From Thermothielavioides terrestris NRRL 8126 (lineage: Eukaryota > Ascomycota > Sordariomycetes > Sordariales > Chaetomiaceae): a stretch of DNA of 64,000 bases. The translations under genes were made by a program, and so were the position numbers. Position 1 is the first letter of the stretch. Every line of letters begins with the position of its first letter. The stretch covers positions 8,804,001-8,868,000 of the forward strand of contig NC_016457.1 of NCBI RefSeq assembly GCF_000226115.1, in the 5' to 3' direction. The notes below the pieces were generated by a model, which saw only the letters and a list, made by a program, of their open reading frames with translations, was not told where the DNA came from and made no database searches. Positions 1 through 12,775 of this stretch are shown here, piece after piece.

Positions 1-1
1 C

Positions 2-3000
2 GATGTGTCCCTCATGATGGGAGGTCTGACCCCTTCTCAGGAAGACTATTACCCTACGGTCGCCATCAACGCCCTGCTCCAGATTCTCAAGGATCAGTCC
101 TTGCTGCAGTGGCATGGGAATGTGGTGGATGCCATCATGAGCATCTTCATTACCTTGGGACTGAAGTGCGTCCAGTTCCTTGATCGGGTCGTGCCCGCTT
201 TCATTGCTGTTATCAGGGCATCCAGCCCAGCCCGGCTCGACTACTACTTCAATCACTTGGGCAGGCTTGTTAGCATCGTTCGTCAGCACATCCGCGTCTA
301 CCTGCCGGATATCATCGCCGTCCTGCAGGACTTCTGGAACACCACCTCCTCGTTGCAGACGACCATCCTGACCCTCATCGAGTCTATCGCCCGCTCTTTG
401 GAGGGCGAGTTCAAGGTCTACCTCGCGGGTCTGCTCCCGTTGATGCTTGGAGCCCTGGAAAAGGACACGAGCACAAAACGACAGCCCACAGAGAAAATAT
501 TTCACGCCTTTCTAGTCTTCGGTTCCAGCGCAGAAGAATACATGCACCTCATCATCCCCGTTCTCGTGCGCCTGTTTGACAACCCTGCGCAGCCCATGTT
601 CTTGCGGAAGTCGGCCATCGAGACGATTGGAAAACTGTCCAGCATGGTGAACCTGAATGACTATGCCTCCAAGATCATCCACGCCCTGACTCGGGTCCTC
701 GCCAGTCAGGAACCCAGTCTCAGGGTGGCCGCGCTCGACACCCTCTGTGCGCTCATGCTGCAGCTGGGCCGGGACTATCTGCACTTCGAGCATACTGTTG
801 AAAAGGCCATCGTCACGTACGGCATTCAGCATTCCAATTACGACAAGGCTGTTGAGAAGCTCAAGAAAGGAGAGGCGCTGCCGCAGAACCTCGCCCCCCG
901 GTTTGAGGACAACGCTGTGGAGCCCTACCCGTCCGAGAACAACCCGCCAAGGAAGCTGGATCTGAACCCGGTGCATCTGCGACAGGCGTGGGAGACAAAA
1001 GGCAAAGCGACTAAGGACGACTGGCATGAGTGGTTCCGCAAACTCAGCACGACGCTGCTGACAGAATCGCCGAACCACTCCCTTCGAGCCTGCGCCAGCC
1101 TGGCGAGCAATTATCAGCCTCTCGCGAGGGAGCTCTTCAATTCCGCGTTTGTTTCTTGCTGGAGCGAGCTGTACGACTCCTACCAGGTATGCGCGCCCCG
1201 AAAACGGAAAGCTATGGGAGGCTCTGCGTCTAACAAACTCGGTTTTTTAGGAAGAGCTGATCACGAACATTGAGAACACGATCAAGTCCGAAAATGTCCC
1301 TCCTGACCTCTTGGGCCAGTTGCTCAATCTTGCAGAGTTCATGGAGCACGATGACAAGGCGCTTCCGATTGACATCCGTGTCCTGGGCCGCGAGGCCGCA
1401 CGATGCCATGCATACGCTAAGGCCCTCCACTATAAGGAGCTTGAATTCCTACAGGATCACAACAGTCACGCGGTCGAGGCCCTCATCGTGATCAACAACC
1501 AGCTGCAGCAGTCGGATGCCGCCATTGGGATCCTGCGGAAGGTCAAGGCTTACAAAGAAGGGATCCAACTGCGGGAGAGCTGGTTTGAGAAACTGGAGCG
1601 CTGGGATGAAGCGCTCAACTTCTACTGCCAGAGGGAACGGGAGCTGCCCGAGGATCAGCCCACGCCGGTCGACATCGTCATGGGCAAGATGCGTTGCTAC
1701 CATGCATTGGGCGAGTGGGATTCGTTGGCGGCCTTGGCTGGCAAGACCTGGGCAAACTCTGGCCCGGAAATCCAGCGGAGGATCGCGGCCTTGGCGACCA
1801 CGGCAGCATGGGGTCTTGGAAAGTGGGACTCGATGGACATCTACCTGCAGTCGATGAAGCGCTTCTCGCCCGACCGCGCCTTCTTCGGCGCCATTCTCGC
1901 CCTGCATCGGAACCAGTTCCGGGAAGCCCTAGGTTTCATCCAACAAGCCCGAGAAGGCCTCGACACCGAGCTCAGCGCCCTGGTCAGCGAGTCATACAAC
2001 CGCGCCTACCAGGTTGTCGTGAGGGTTCAGATGCTCGCCGAGCTAGAGGAGCTCATAGTCTACAAACAAAGTGGCCCGGAGAAGCGTGCCACCTTGCGAG
2101 CGACTTGGGAGACCCGCCTGAAAGGCTGCCAGCGCAATGTCGAGGTTTGGCAGCGGACGCTCCGGCTGAGGTCTCTTGTTCTCACTCCGCAAGAGAACAT
2201 GCACATGTGGACGAAATTTGCCAACTTGTGTCGCAAGTCTGGGCGGATGGGACTGGCGGAGAAGTCTCTGAAGCACCTCATAAACACCGATGCGCCACTG
2301 GAGTCCGTCATACCTTACTGGTTCGAGCAGCCAACAAGTCCGGGTCTCGAACGTATCGCATCCCCCATAGTCTACGCTGTGCTCAAGTTCCAGTGGGAAA
2401 TGGGTCAGCAGCCGGGCGTTCGGAATTCGGACCGCGGAATTGCAGAGCGGACACTCTACTGCCTTAAGAGGTTCACCGAGGAGACCGCCCGCCGAGTGGA
2501 AGGCGCGAGGTTGCAGCTGAACGCATCTGCGCAGGCTGTAAACAGCATCGGGGACGGGCTCAACCACGCCAGGTACGCCGACTTCGACGAAGGGGCGGTC
2601 TTGGGTGCGGAGGCGCAAAGGCACTGGCTTGAACAAACGGTGCTACTCGCAAAGTGCTATCTCCGACAAGGCGACTGGATCATGACGCTGCACAAAGACG
2701 ACTGGCAACACACTCGGCGCCAGGAAATCCTTGACTGTTATTCCAAAGCGACGCACTACCACCCTCGATGGTACAAGGCCTGGCATGCTTGGGCTCTCGC
2801 GAACTTTGAGGTGGTTCAGGCACTGGCGCCCAAGAGGGAGGTGGAGGGACGACCGGAGCATAGCAGCATCCTAACGCGCCACGTTGTCCCGGCCGTGCAT
2901 GGCTTTTTCGAGTCGATCGCGCTCTCGTCCGGTAGTTCTTTGCAGGACACGCTTCGCCTCCTAACCTTGTGGCTCACCTACGGTGGTCATCAAGAGGTCA

Positions 3001-5066
3001 TCGCCGCCGTCACGGATGGCTTCGCCCGTGTCAGCATCGATACCTGGCTCGAGGTCATACCCCAGCTCATTGCCCGCATCAACCAGCCCAACAGGCGGGT
3101 GCAGGCGTCGATCCACGCTTTGTTGTCCGACGTCGGGCGCGCACACCCACAAGCGCTCGTCTATCCATTGACGGTGGCAATGAAGTCGCGGCAAAGCACG
3201 CGGCGATCCAAGACGGCTAGTCTAATCATGGAGAGCATGCGCCAACACAGTCCCAAACTTGTGGAGCAGGCCGACCTTGTGAGCCGCGAACTTATCAGAG
3301 TCGCGGTCCTGTGGCACGAACTCTGGCAGGAGGGGCTTGAGGAAGCCTCCCGGCTGTATTTCGGTGACCACAACATCCAGGGCATGTTTGACGTCCTGGA
3401 ACCCCTCCATGATATGCTCGAGAAGGGCCCGGTGACGCTCAGAGAGATTTCTTTCACCCAGACGTTCGGCAGGGATCTGAGCGAGGCCCGTGAATGGTGC
3501 CGCCAGTACCGCCACTCTCAGGATGTCAACGACCTCAACCAGGCATGGGACCTCTACTACCAAGTGTTCCGCCGCATTAGCCGACAGCTGCCCCAGATGA
3601 CAAGTCTTGAGCTGACATACTGCTCTCCCGAGCTGCTTCAAGCCAGGGATCTTGACCTTGCGGTGCCGGGAACGTACCGCAGCGGCGAGGAAATCGTCAG
3701 GATCATGGGCTTCGATGGTACTTTGAGCGTAATCAACTCAAAGCAGCACCCCAGGAAGCTCAACATCTTCGGAAGTGACGGTAAAACTTACGCATTCTTG
3801 TTGAAGGGCCACGAGGATATGCGTCAAGACGAGCGCGTCATGCAGCTCTTTGGCCTTTGCAACACCCTCCTGGCTAACGATTCCGAGTGCTACAAGCGGC
3901 ATCTAAGCATTCAACGATTCCCAGCGATCCCGCTGCCGCAGAACTCGGGCTTGCTCGGCTGGGTGCCCAACAGCGATACAATCCACCACCTCATCAAGGA
4001 GTACAGGGAGTCCAGAAAGATCCTCCTTAACATCGAGCACCGGATCATGCTCCAGATGGCTCCGGACTACGACAATTTGACCCTGATGCAAAAGGTCGAG
4101 GTGTTTGGCTATGCCCTGGACAACACGACGGGCCAAGACCTGTACCGCGTTCTCTGGCTCAAGAGCAAGAGTTCAGAGGCGTGGCTGGACAGGCGGACGA
4201 ATTACACGCGCTCCCTCGGCGTCATGTCCATGGTCGGATACATCCTAGGTCTAGGCGACAGGCACCCTAGTAATCTGATGCTCGATCGGATTACAGGCAA
4301 GATCATCCACATCGACTTCGGCGACTGCTTCGAGGTGGCGATGAAGCGAGAGAAATATCCGGAACGGGTGCCCTTCAGACTCACCAGGATGCTTACCTAC
4401 GCCATGGAGGTTAGCAACATCGAAGGCAGTTTCCGCACAACGTGCGAGCATGTGATGAGAGTCCTGCGTGACAACAAGGAGAGCGTTATGGCTGTCCTGG
4501 AGGCTGTAAGTGCCGTTGTTCATTTCCCACGCTGTCACATGTGCTAGGCTACAATAGTCTCCGCTGACCACAATGCGCCTTGACTTATTCTCTAGTTTAT
4601 ACATGATCCGCTGCTCACATGGCGCCTTACAAACCCTGCCAGCCCGCCCGGCCCCCACTTCATCTCAGAACGGGAACAAGCGATTGCTGGCCCTCATGCT
4701 GCGCGGGCTCGCCGACCCTCAATTCTTGACGGGCCTATTGCCCCTACTGAGTTCCTCGCCGCTCAGGGTGCAGGTGTCGATAACATGACGGGAGCACCCC
4801 CGGGAGCCCGCACCCGCGCGCGCACCAATTCCTCGGCTGCGCCACCTGGCAGCATGGCCAATGGCAACGGAGCAAACGAGATGGCTGAGGTGCAGAACGC
4901 GAGGGCAGTTGAGGTCCTCGACCGCGTTTCGCAGAAACTCACTGGGCGAGACTTCAAACCAGACGAAGAGCTTGTCGTAGCTGAGCAAGTTAACAAGCTC
5001 ATCATCGAAGCCACCAAGCTCGAGAACCTCTGCCAGCATTACATAGGATGGTGCAGCTTTTGGTGA
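2..5066 (+). CDS. tor: Serine/threonine-protein kinase TOR, 3' part (5' end outside window)
   Basis: Target of rapamycin, the phosphatidylinositol-kinase-related protein kinase at the core of TORC1/TORC2, coupling nutrients to growth. Three exons are seen: 2-1186, 1251-4505 and 4596-5066, all joined in phase 0, giving 1636 residues; family members are about 2400-2500 aa, so roughly the first third lies off the left edge. The window begins inside an exon. In order: HEAT repeats (residues 1-430), FAT domain (about 440-930), FRB (about 1080-1180), kinase domain (about 1210-1500) and a C-terminal FATC ending HYIGWCSFW. Catalytic loop GDRHPSN is at 4254-4274 and the DFG motif at 4314-4322. FRB keeps the rapamycin-contact serine (EEASRLYFG, Ser codon 3348-3350) and the AWDLYY tryptophan (3546-3548), so the protein should be rapamycin sensitive. 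A Pro/Ala/Asn-rich stretch lies between kinase and FATC. No frameshift or internal stop. It is the only intact gene here. Confidence 0.97.
1187..1250 (+). other. TOR intron (64 bp)
   Basis: GT-AG intron starting GTATGC and ending TTTTTTAG, with a CTAAC-like branch site near 1229-1233. It splits codons cleanly (phase 0). Removing it joins ...LYDSYQ to [10 protein letters not shown], which restores the continuous TOR reading frame. Reading through it instead gives a stop at 1271-1273. Confidence 0.92.
4506..4595 (+). other. TOR intron (90 bp)
   Basis: GT-AG intron starting GTAAGT and ending CTCTAG, phase 0. A CTGAC branch-like site lies near 4563-4567. Splicing joins ...VMAVLEA to [11 protein letters not shown], the conserved segment after the TOR kinase domain. 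Without splicing the frame stops at 4545-4547, losing FATC. Confidence 0.92.
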
Positions 5067-5290
5067 GAGACTGGTTGGTATCTTCGGAGCGATTCATTGG
5101 CCGCATAGTCAAGAAGTTGGTGCCCTCGGTTGAGAAGCGCTTTCTAGCATAGCAGGGCGTCAAACCCAACGCTGTGTTCTTGCAGTGTGTCATTGACCTT
5201 CTTGTACAATATTTTTTATCTTTTTTTTTATGTTGTTCTAGGTGTGTTTATGTCTCTAAGGCAAGTTATTTTATTTCTTTCTTACAGCGT
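5067..5290 (+). other. TOR 3' UTR and downstream flank
   Basis: Normal-composition sequence directly after the TOR stop codon. CpA and TpG are still present. It contains T-rich tracts around 5208-5232 and 5268-5285 that could support 3'-end formation; no polyadenylation site can be fixed from sequence alone. It ends where the RIP-mutated DNA begins. Confidence 0.6.
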
Positions 5291-5479
5291 AGGGTGGTAA
5301 AGGCGAGATAGGCAGAATAATATAGATATAATTAACTAAAGCAAACCGAGTTATGCCTTTAAACTACTTTAGCATCCTAGGTAGTTATTAGACTAGCTCC
5401 CATCTATCTTAGATATAGCACCTTAGCTAAGCTTAGCCTAATATATAACTTTATTAAAAGCAAAAGGGTTTTAAAATAG
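5291..5479. other. AT-rich, RIP-like sequence without recognised element
   Basis: AT-rich spacer rich in TAT/CTA words and poor in CpA/TpG. I find no ORF and no match to the repeat families elsewhere in the window. It is probably the left part of the old Gypsy-type remnant that follows, or decayed intergenic DNA. Confidence 0.4.
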
Positions 5480-5732
5480 TAAGACAAAACGAGTGCTAGA
5501 AGAGTTATACCTAAGTTAATCCTTGACTAAAGACTTTACATTTAAAGAATGAGAGAGAAAACTATTAATATATAAGTAGACAATGCTTGACTAAATACTA
5601 TAGGCAATATATATATAAACGATTTACATTTAAATTATAACTATCTATATACTATAAGGTTGAAGGGTGTAGTGAAGTAGAGCGATATAAGATACAGAGA
5701 TATATATATTAATATAAATAATATTAGGGCGC
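5480..5732. mobile_element. Diverged Gypsy LTR remnant
   Basis: About 5480-5680 aligns by eye with the start of the 386-bp LTRs at 20483 and 33023. Shared words in the same order include AAAACGAGTGCTAGA (AAAACAAGTGCTAGA there), a TTAATCCTTGACTAA-like block, GAGAGAGAAAACTAT and ATATATAAGTAGA. It is clearly more diverged than those two LTRs are from each other, so it is an older or related insertion. Its right side is interrupted by the 5' end of LINE-1a at about 5733. No partner LTR or TSD was found. Confidence 0.55.
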
Positions 5733-7452
5733 GAAAGGCTTCTTCGCACTCAAACGCCAATTGCAAAGGAACCGTTGAGCTAAAATCGAATCCGACAGCA
5801 CGAGCTTTCTCAGTATACCTAATCACCCCTATCTACAATGTTGTAGAGGGGGCGTAGCGGCTACGTAGGCCATAGTGGCGATAGCGGTAGCCCGATAGCG
5901 GGCGCTACGAGTTGCAACACTGTAGCTAATATATACAAATACCCCGACCGACGTAACTAAAGACTTAGGCTCCCTCCTATAGGAGCTACAAACGATTGGA
6001 ATATATATATCGAAGACGCTAGCGATAAGCGATTAAAGCTTTTATAGGAGTTCTATACCTTGGTACTACTAGAGATATAACTATATATATAGGCTGCTAT
6101 ATATATATACTATTGCGAGGTATTCCGAGATAAGCTAAACTGCCTTTATAATATATATAAGCTACGTAAGAGCGTCGACTATATAAAAGAGGAGGTTATA
6201 TAGATAAGGAACAAGGTTAGGCTATAGATAGGCGCTAGAGGTACCTAGGCGAGGGCCTAAGCCTAGGTAGTAGGACAAGGTATAGCTATAATAGCGACGC
6301 CCTAGCTATTTAAAAGCCGTATATAGTATATATTGAAGAAGCTATTTTATAAGCTTATAATTAACCTTAGGTAAACGTCTATAGATATTGTCAATAAAAG
6401 TGTAGAGGATATAGTCTAGGTAGTTAATATAGCTATAGCTATAATAGAAGCGACTATAGAAGGTGATAGAAATAGCGTTATTGTAGTATAAAAACTATTA
6501 AAGAGTAGGAACGTTATAGTTATATTTAAAGAGGATCGCTAAATATAGTTTATTAACGAGGATAATAAGGTATAGGTTACTACTATATTTAGAGCGACTA
6601 TAGTGCTTAAACGCTATACCTTCGTAGTACTAGCGAAGGGTGTTTAGCTAGCTACTTTAACGAGGTATAGAGATAGCCTTGACCGTTTAGTGGTAGACTT
6701 AGCGAAGGAGAACAAAGTCTAGATTATATATATAAAGCTATATATACTATAGGGTAGTACTAAAGGCGGTTAGGGACTATAGACAATATATATATTGATT
6801 GAGCTCTATATAGTAGAGGAAGCTATAAGGCTTATTAACTAAGGGGTTTTGCTCGACTATATCGTCTACCCTTATAAACGCTTCGAAGATGTAGCGTAAG
6901 CGATCCTATATTTTAAATATAGGAAATAGGGGTATAAAGCAGTGTTCTATAAAGAGGAGGAGGTACACTGTCTAGTTTACATCTATATAGTATATAGTAA
7001 TAGTAGTATTATAAGAAAGCGAAAGGCGTAGTGCCCTATAAAGACCGACTTAGCTAGGCACTAGCTAAAGTATATTAACTATAGAGGTACCTATATAGCC
7101 TTCGATATAAGCTACAAGGTTATAAAGGAGTAGTGTAAATATATAAGGGAGCGGTTCTTTAACCATCTACTTATATTCTATATACTCTAACCTTAGGCGA
7201 CAATGATAGCGAAAGCAAGTATATAGTATAGAAGCTAGGAGGATAAGTTAGGGGAGTAGCGCCTAAGGAAGTGCTTTACTAAGGTAGGCTAGCTTACCGA
7301 TATCTAGAGGGTAGAGCGCTTTAACGGTATAGACCTATTCTAATTCGAGGTACTCTTATAGATGTTCTAGGGAAGTAGGATATAGAACGGGAGCACTACT
7401 TATATAGTGCCCCTATATAATACAAGTATAGAGCTAGCTTTATAGCCTAATA
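5733..7452 (+). mobile_element. LINE-1a, 5' part (Tad1-like non-LTR retrotransposon, gag region)
   Basis: Starts with the family's 5' end (GGCTTCTTCGCACTC at about 5731) and corresponds to roughly the first 1.7 kb of the full-length LINE-3 (26184-27900). It covers the 5' UTR and the RIP-destroyed gag-like ORF1, with remains of the CCHC region at about 6905-7090. LINE-2 is inserted at its right end, in the opposite orientation, with a 16-bp duplication of CTTTATAGCCTAATAT (7437-7452 and 14216-14231). Stop codons are dense because CAA, CAG and TGG have become TAA and TAG. Confidence 0.8.
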
Positions 7453-10400
7453 TTATTATTATTATTATTAAATCTTATATCGAAGAGGCACTTAGCGCCT
7501 CGCTACTAAGGGCAAGCGGTCCCTTTACCTCTATATATACCACTTACATATAGTACTCGCGCTACGTTCCTACTATATAGGGTAGGCCTCTCCAATTTCC
7601 TCTCTCCAACTTGCTAGAACTCACCTTTCTAGCCTAGTAGCGACGGAGATATAGCAGCCTATATAGCCTGTTGCACACTACTTGCTTATATAATACGCTC
7701 CTAGCGTAGGCGCCCTAGCCGCTAGGCGTGTAGTATACGCGAAGAGAGCGGCTAAAGGCCGACCTTCCTATACCTCTTCTTCCTCTTATACCCCCTACTT
7801 ATACTACTATCCTTGTAGCTATCTGCTAGAGGCTCCCCTATTACGCTGCCCTAGTTGCTATATATTTATTGGCTATACGTTTATAGAGCCTTCAGTCGCT
7901 TCTTTGTAACCTACCTTGCCTTCGACATTTAGCTTAAGCGCTAGCTAGTACTCCTATAGGCGCCTAGTACATATTAGCTATCTTGTAAGCGCCTAAACAC
8001 CTCTCCTACTCCTAAGTAGTATAAGCAGCGTATATTGGTCTTAGACGCTAGGTCTTCCTATAGTAACCGCTAGGTCCTTGTAATATATTGCTAGGTAGGC
8101 AATAGTCTTAGGCGCCTTGCTATAGTAGTAAAGCAGTGTAGGTGTATCTAGTATACCTTTCTAGAATAGGAACTGCTTTAGACTAATAGCTCCTATATAT
8201 ACCTATATAAAGAGAGAGCTCTATATTTTACTAAGGTCCTTATACACCTATAGTATCTAGATAGGGGGCTCTAGGCTATATAGGTCAACTACTTCTTTAT
8301 AGTGTACCCTCTCTAGTCTCCTAGCGTCTATATAGTATATCTACAACTCTCTATATATCTTTTACTCCTCTACTATAACTATATCTACGTTAGTATAAAG
8401 CTAAGGCTCTTAAAGCCTTTATTCGTTGTCTTCGCTACTTTCGCTCTATACCTCTTCTACTACTATAGGGTAGTATAAAAGGAGCTATTCCTTAGCCTAT
8501 ACTTGCCTTTATTCTATAGGGGAATCCCCTATAGCTAGCTTTATCTCTAGGGTACGACGTATATAGCGCCTCCTCTTTAGCTTTAATACTACCTTTATAT
8601 ATATATTGTATAGAAGCTATATAAGCCCTGTCTTCTAGAGCCTTTGTTTAGTATATACTATCTAGTAGTTAAAATATAGATCGATAGGGGGTACCTAGGT
8701 CTTACTTTCGAAGTTGTAGATTAGTATAGCCTTATATACGCTAGCGACTACTTAGAAATAGCCCAACTACATTATACTAAAGCTATAAACAATCTTATAG
8801 GGGGTCCCTCTAACTAGTGTCGTATATTACTATACTACTGCTCTATATAAGAGAATACTCTAAATAACCTTTATATAGATCTCTTAAGCTTATATAATAT
8901 ATACCCTATACGTCTTTGCTATAAGCCTTATAAAGGCGAACTTCTATATAGCTATCTTTGCCTCTACTACCTTCTTATATACTTTAAAGGAGAGCTTATA
9001 ATCTAGCTATACGCCTAAGAACCTTGTCGACTTTATTAGAGCGAGCCTTAATTAGCCTTCGCCTAAAATGTTGATAACCTTTATATATAGCTACTACGCC
9101 TTTGTAAAGTAGATAAGCTCGCTCTTTACTAGTTTAAACTATATACCTTGCTTCACTACCTACTTCTCGTACTTAGTAAACCCCCTCTCTAACATATAGT
9201 AGTATACTAGTATATCCTATCTAAATGCAAAGAGGTTAGTATTATCTATATACCCGATCGTTAAGAGCCTAGTATACGCCTTAAGGGTATAAAATAGGGG
9301 GGTAATAAAAAGGATAAATAGCGCTAGCGATAGTGGCGAGCCCTATAGTATACTCTACTATAGAGCTATAGGCTCAACTATAATCCTATCGAACTATAAG
9401 CGCGCTATATAATCTTCGAAATAGCTCTTTAGAAGTATAATCAACTTCCTCTTAAAGCCTAGCTCCTAGAGCGTATATAATAACTAGATCTAGTCGACCT
9501 AGTCGAAAGCGCCTTTTAAGTCTAGTTGCAATAGCAAGGTATAAGCGTTGTATACCTATACTATTTTAACTATATTGGTTACTACCTAGATCGCTACTTC
9601 TATAGACCTATATTGCTAGAAGCCTATCTATATCTCTAGGAGTAGCTTATATGCCTTAGCTATATATATTACTTAGTCTATAATAGCCGTTTCGATAATT
9701 TTGCCTATTGTACTAAGTAACGATATTAGATAGTACGCTCCTATCTCTATTAGCTATTTTAGAGACTTCCCTAGCTTCCTAAGGACGACTACCTATATAA
9801 CGTAGAATCTATATAGGAAGTGCTCTAGCTTAAAGTAAACGTATATAATCGCTATAAGTACCTCTAATAGCTTACCCTCTTTGTTATAAGCTTTAAAGAA
9901 CTTATTAATAAAGAGGTCTTTACTAAACGCTTTATTTAATCCTATATAGCTTATAATCTCTATAATCTTAGTATTATAGACTTCTTAATTAATAGATATA
10001 ATATTATAAAAAGACTCTTTAAGCTAGTCTTAGTTGAGGATACTATTATACTACGCTTATAGTATAGGGAAGAAGCGCTCTACTAGCGCTTTAGCCTTTT
10101 AGGTATATATTATAGTGCTCTAGGGCTCGCTAGGCCCTAGCTAAAGTGCTAGCAACGTTAGAGGCTTAGGGCATTAGTAGCTTCAAAGTTATATCTACCT
10201 CTTAATATCCTATATTAGCTTTTATTCCCTTGACGCTCTAGCGAAAGAGCAATGCTAATATAGCGTCTATAACTAGCTAGTATAGCGTTTAAACTACTAT
10301 ATTACCTTATAGTAGTACACTTAGGAGCTTACTATATAGCTTGATCACTAGGTATACCTAGCCCTCCTCGCTTCTTATATCGCTTTATCAACTTTAAAGT

Positions 10401-12068
10401 TTTACTATAATATATAGGATCTCTAATTAAGCTTCTAATATAATGCCACTATATCTACGATATTAGTTAGCTTATATATTAAGGTATCTACTATATCTTT
10501 AAGCTCCTCTACTATATTAACCTCCTTTAATAAAGTAAAGAACTATACCTTAGCCTTATACCTTTTATAGTCTAATAGCGCTTAGCTATAGCCTAGTAAT
10601 ACAATAGCTCTACTACTACTCCCCTTTAGTAGTACTTTAGCTATTTAGAGTATATAGTCTAAGCCTACTAAGTTAAGTAGCCTTAGCCACTAGGTACTGC
10701 TACCCTATATTACCTAGATATAGTCGATTATACTATCTCTATTGCCCTATTAAACCTAGATAAATATACTACAAAGTATATAAAGCTCAAGCTCCTATTC
10801 TACTATAATCTAAAGTAGCACGTTTACCGACTAGGAGGTTCTATTATATTTATCTTATATTAGGTAGTAGGCGTTAAAATCGCCTATAAGTATATTACGC
10901 CCGTTTAGCTCCTACTCTACTAGGGCGTAGAGCGGCGATCGCTACTCTAGCTTCTAATTAAGCGAGTAGATAGACTATACTATAAAGAGGTCTAACCCCT
11001 TCTTCTTAAACGTCATCGCTATCTAGTCTTCCCTAGCCTTAGTAGACTATATTATACAATTAAAGCGCTTATTTATATACAATATTACTCTATTAGCGTT
11101 ATATATTATTTTATATTATTTACTTTACCTATAGAGCAAGGTAGGCGAGGTCGTAGTTAAATAGATTAGTAGCTTTTAAACTAATATTAGGTCAAACTCC
11201 TCTCTCTCCTTTAACGCCTAGTTAAGGTAGTATCTACTACTATCGGTATTCTAATAGAGTACCCTTAATATTATAGCTATATATTTAGTATAGAATAGGG
11301 GCCTTTGGTTATAACTATATTAGGCTACAACGTTAGCTCTATACTTATATCGTATAGGGGCGCTATATAAGTAGCGCTTTTATTCTATACCCTAGCTCTC
11401 TAGAACGTTTATAAGAGTACTCTAAACCGGAATAGGTCTATATTATTAGAGCGCCCTATCCTCTAGATATCGATAGGCTAGCCTACCTTAGTAGAGCGCT
11501 TCTTTAGATACTACTCCCCTAACTCGTCCTCCTAGCTACTACACTATATACTTAGCCCTACTACTATCGTTGTCTAAGGCTAAGGTATATAGAATATAAG
11601 TAAGTAGTCGAGGAACTGCTCTCTTATACGTTTATACTACTCCTTTATAACCTTATAGCTTATATTAAAGGCTATATAGACGCCCTTATAGTTAATATAC
11701 TTTGGCTAGTGCTTAGCTAGGTCGGTCTTTATAAGGCACTACCTCTCTTATTCTTTTATAGTACTACTATCGCTATATACTATATAGATATAAACTAAAC
11801 AATATACCTCCTCCTTCTTATATAATATTGCCTTATATCTCTACTTTCTATATTTAAAGTATAAAATTGTATATACTATACCTTTAAAACGTTTATAAAA
11901 GTAGACTATATAGTCGAGTAGAACGCTCTAGTCGATAAGCCTTATAGCTTCCTTAATTATATAAAGCTCAACCAATATATATATCGTTTATAGCTTTTAA
12001 CTATCCTTAGTATTGCCCTATAGCGTATATAGCCTTATATATATAATCTAGACCTTGTTCTCCCTTAC

Positions 12069-12340
12069 TGTTATACGCAGTTGTGGGTCACCTATGGCCA
12101 CCTGTGGCCAACTGCGTAAGTGTGGGCCCACTGGGCCCTACAATAGCACTGGGCCCCGCAACAGTATACAGGCTACCTTACGCACAGGCTACTACACTCT
12201 TGTATTTAGGTAGGCACTTGCCCGTATTCTACACTCTTGCAATACATCTATCTTGCACTCCTCCGAAGCTCCTGCTTAGTTTAAGTGCCCCGCTACTTGG
12301 CTAACGAGGCTAGGTAGCAACCCACTTTATTTGTATAACA
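12069..12340 (+). repeat. 5' LTR of the TRIM
   Basis: 272 bp, beginning TGTTATACGCAG and ending TTGTATAACA. Same length as the right LTR, from which it differs only by transitions, most in CpA/TpG context. Confidence 0.88.
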
Positions 12341-12342
12341 AG

Positions 12343-12432
12343 TGGTGCCTACTACTGGACTTGAACCTATACCATGAACTATAAGACTCCTTTGTAAGGG
12401 AGCCAGTGTTCATCAACAGTGTGCCTAAGCAG
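12343..12432 (-). promoter_or_regulatory. Primer-binding site with extended tRNA-like sequence
   Basis: Two bases after the LTR the + strand reads TGGTGCCTACTACTGG, complementary to a tRNA ending ...AGGCACCA. The complementarity seems to go on: the minus strand also shows a T-arm-like GGTTCAAGTCC and, further on, an anticodon-arm-like hairpin (CTCC...GGAG around 12388-12403). This looks like part of a tRNA rather than just an 18-nt primer site. The arms do not pair perfectly, so the tRNA identity is not assigned. Confidence 0.5.
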
Positions 12433-12591
12433 TACCGCGTTATATAGCTTAGGCAACTATATATAGGCGTAGGTGCCCCGAGTGCCCTGCTAGGAAGCAC
12501 TTGTGGTTTTGCTTACTTAGGTGGTCTTTAAGTATTGCGAAGCCCTCGAGCTCCTGAGACCTAACCTAGAGGTCGATATCTAGGGCAACAA

Positions 12592-12775
12592 CATCAATCG
12601 CGACCTTCAACACTTCGTCGCCGCCCCGGCTCGGCTCCCAAAGACCAACCGTCAATCGCGACCACTTTTTCTAAGACCTCGTCGCCCCGGCCTAGCTCCT
12701 ATCCTTCCGACTGTCAATCGCGACCACTTTTTCTAAAGACCTCGTCGCCCCGGCCCGGCTCCCATCCTTTCGACC
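12592..12775. repeat. Tandem repeat in TRIM, about three units of 60 bp
   Basis: Three successive units start with TCAATCGCGACC at about 12594, 12652 and 12714. Each continues to a GTCGCCCCGG-like block and a CTCCCA/CTCCTA block. Units 2 and 3 are the closest. Followed by a second short direct repeat (AGTCGCCCCGATCAA at about 12806 and 12836). Confidence 0.75.

Noticed and set aside
5..13. A start codon for TOR at the left edge
   Set aside because: The frame begins with GTG and is open upstream to base 2; the protein begins in mid HEAT repeat, so the gene is cut by the window edge.
512..1078. Long antisense frame inside TOR (also 1449-1907, 2043-2636, 3222-3641)
   Set aside because: Shadow frames opposite a GC-rich conserved coding exon; no recognisable product.
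5194..5290. Possible extra intron or exon after TOR (GT...ACAG-like ends)
   Set aside because: FATC is complete and ends at the universal terminal Trp followed by TGA.
7446..7475. CRISPR-like or satellite array from repeated ATT/TAA blocks
   Set aside because: These are target-primed LINE tails, placed at each 3' end; the genome is eukaryotic.
12343..12432. A functional tRNA gene on the minus strand
   Set aside because: Acceptor and T arms do not pair properly and the position is exactly that of a retrotransposon primer-binding site.
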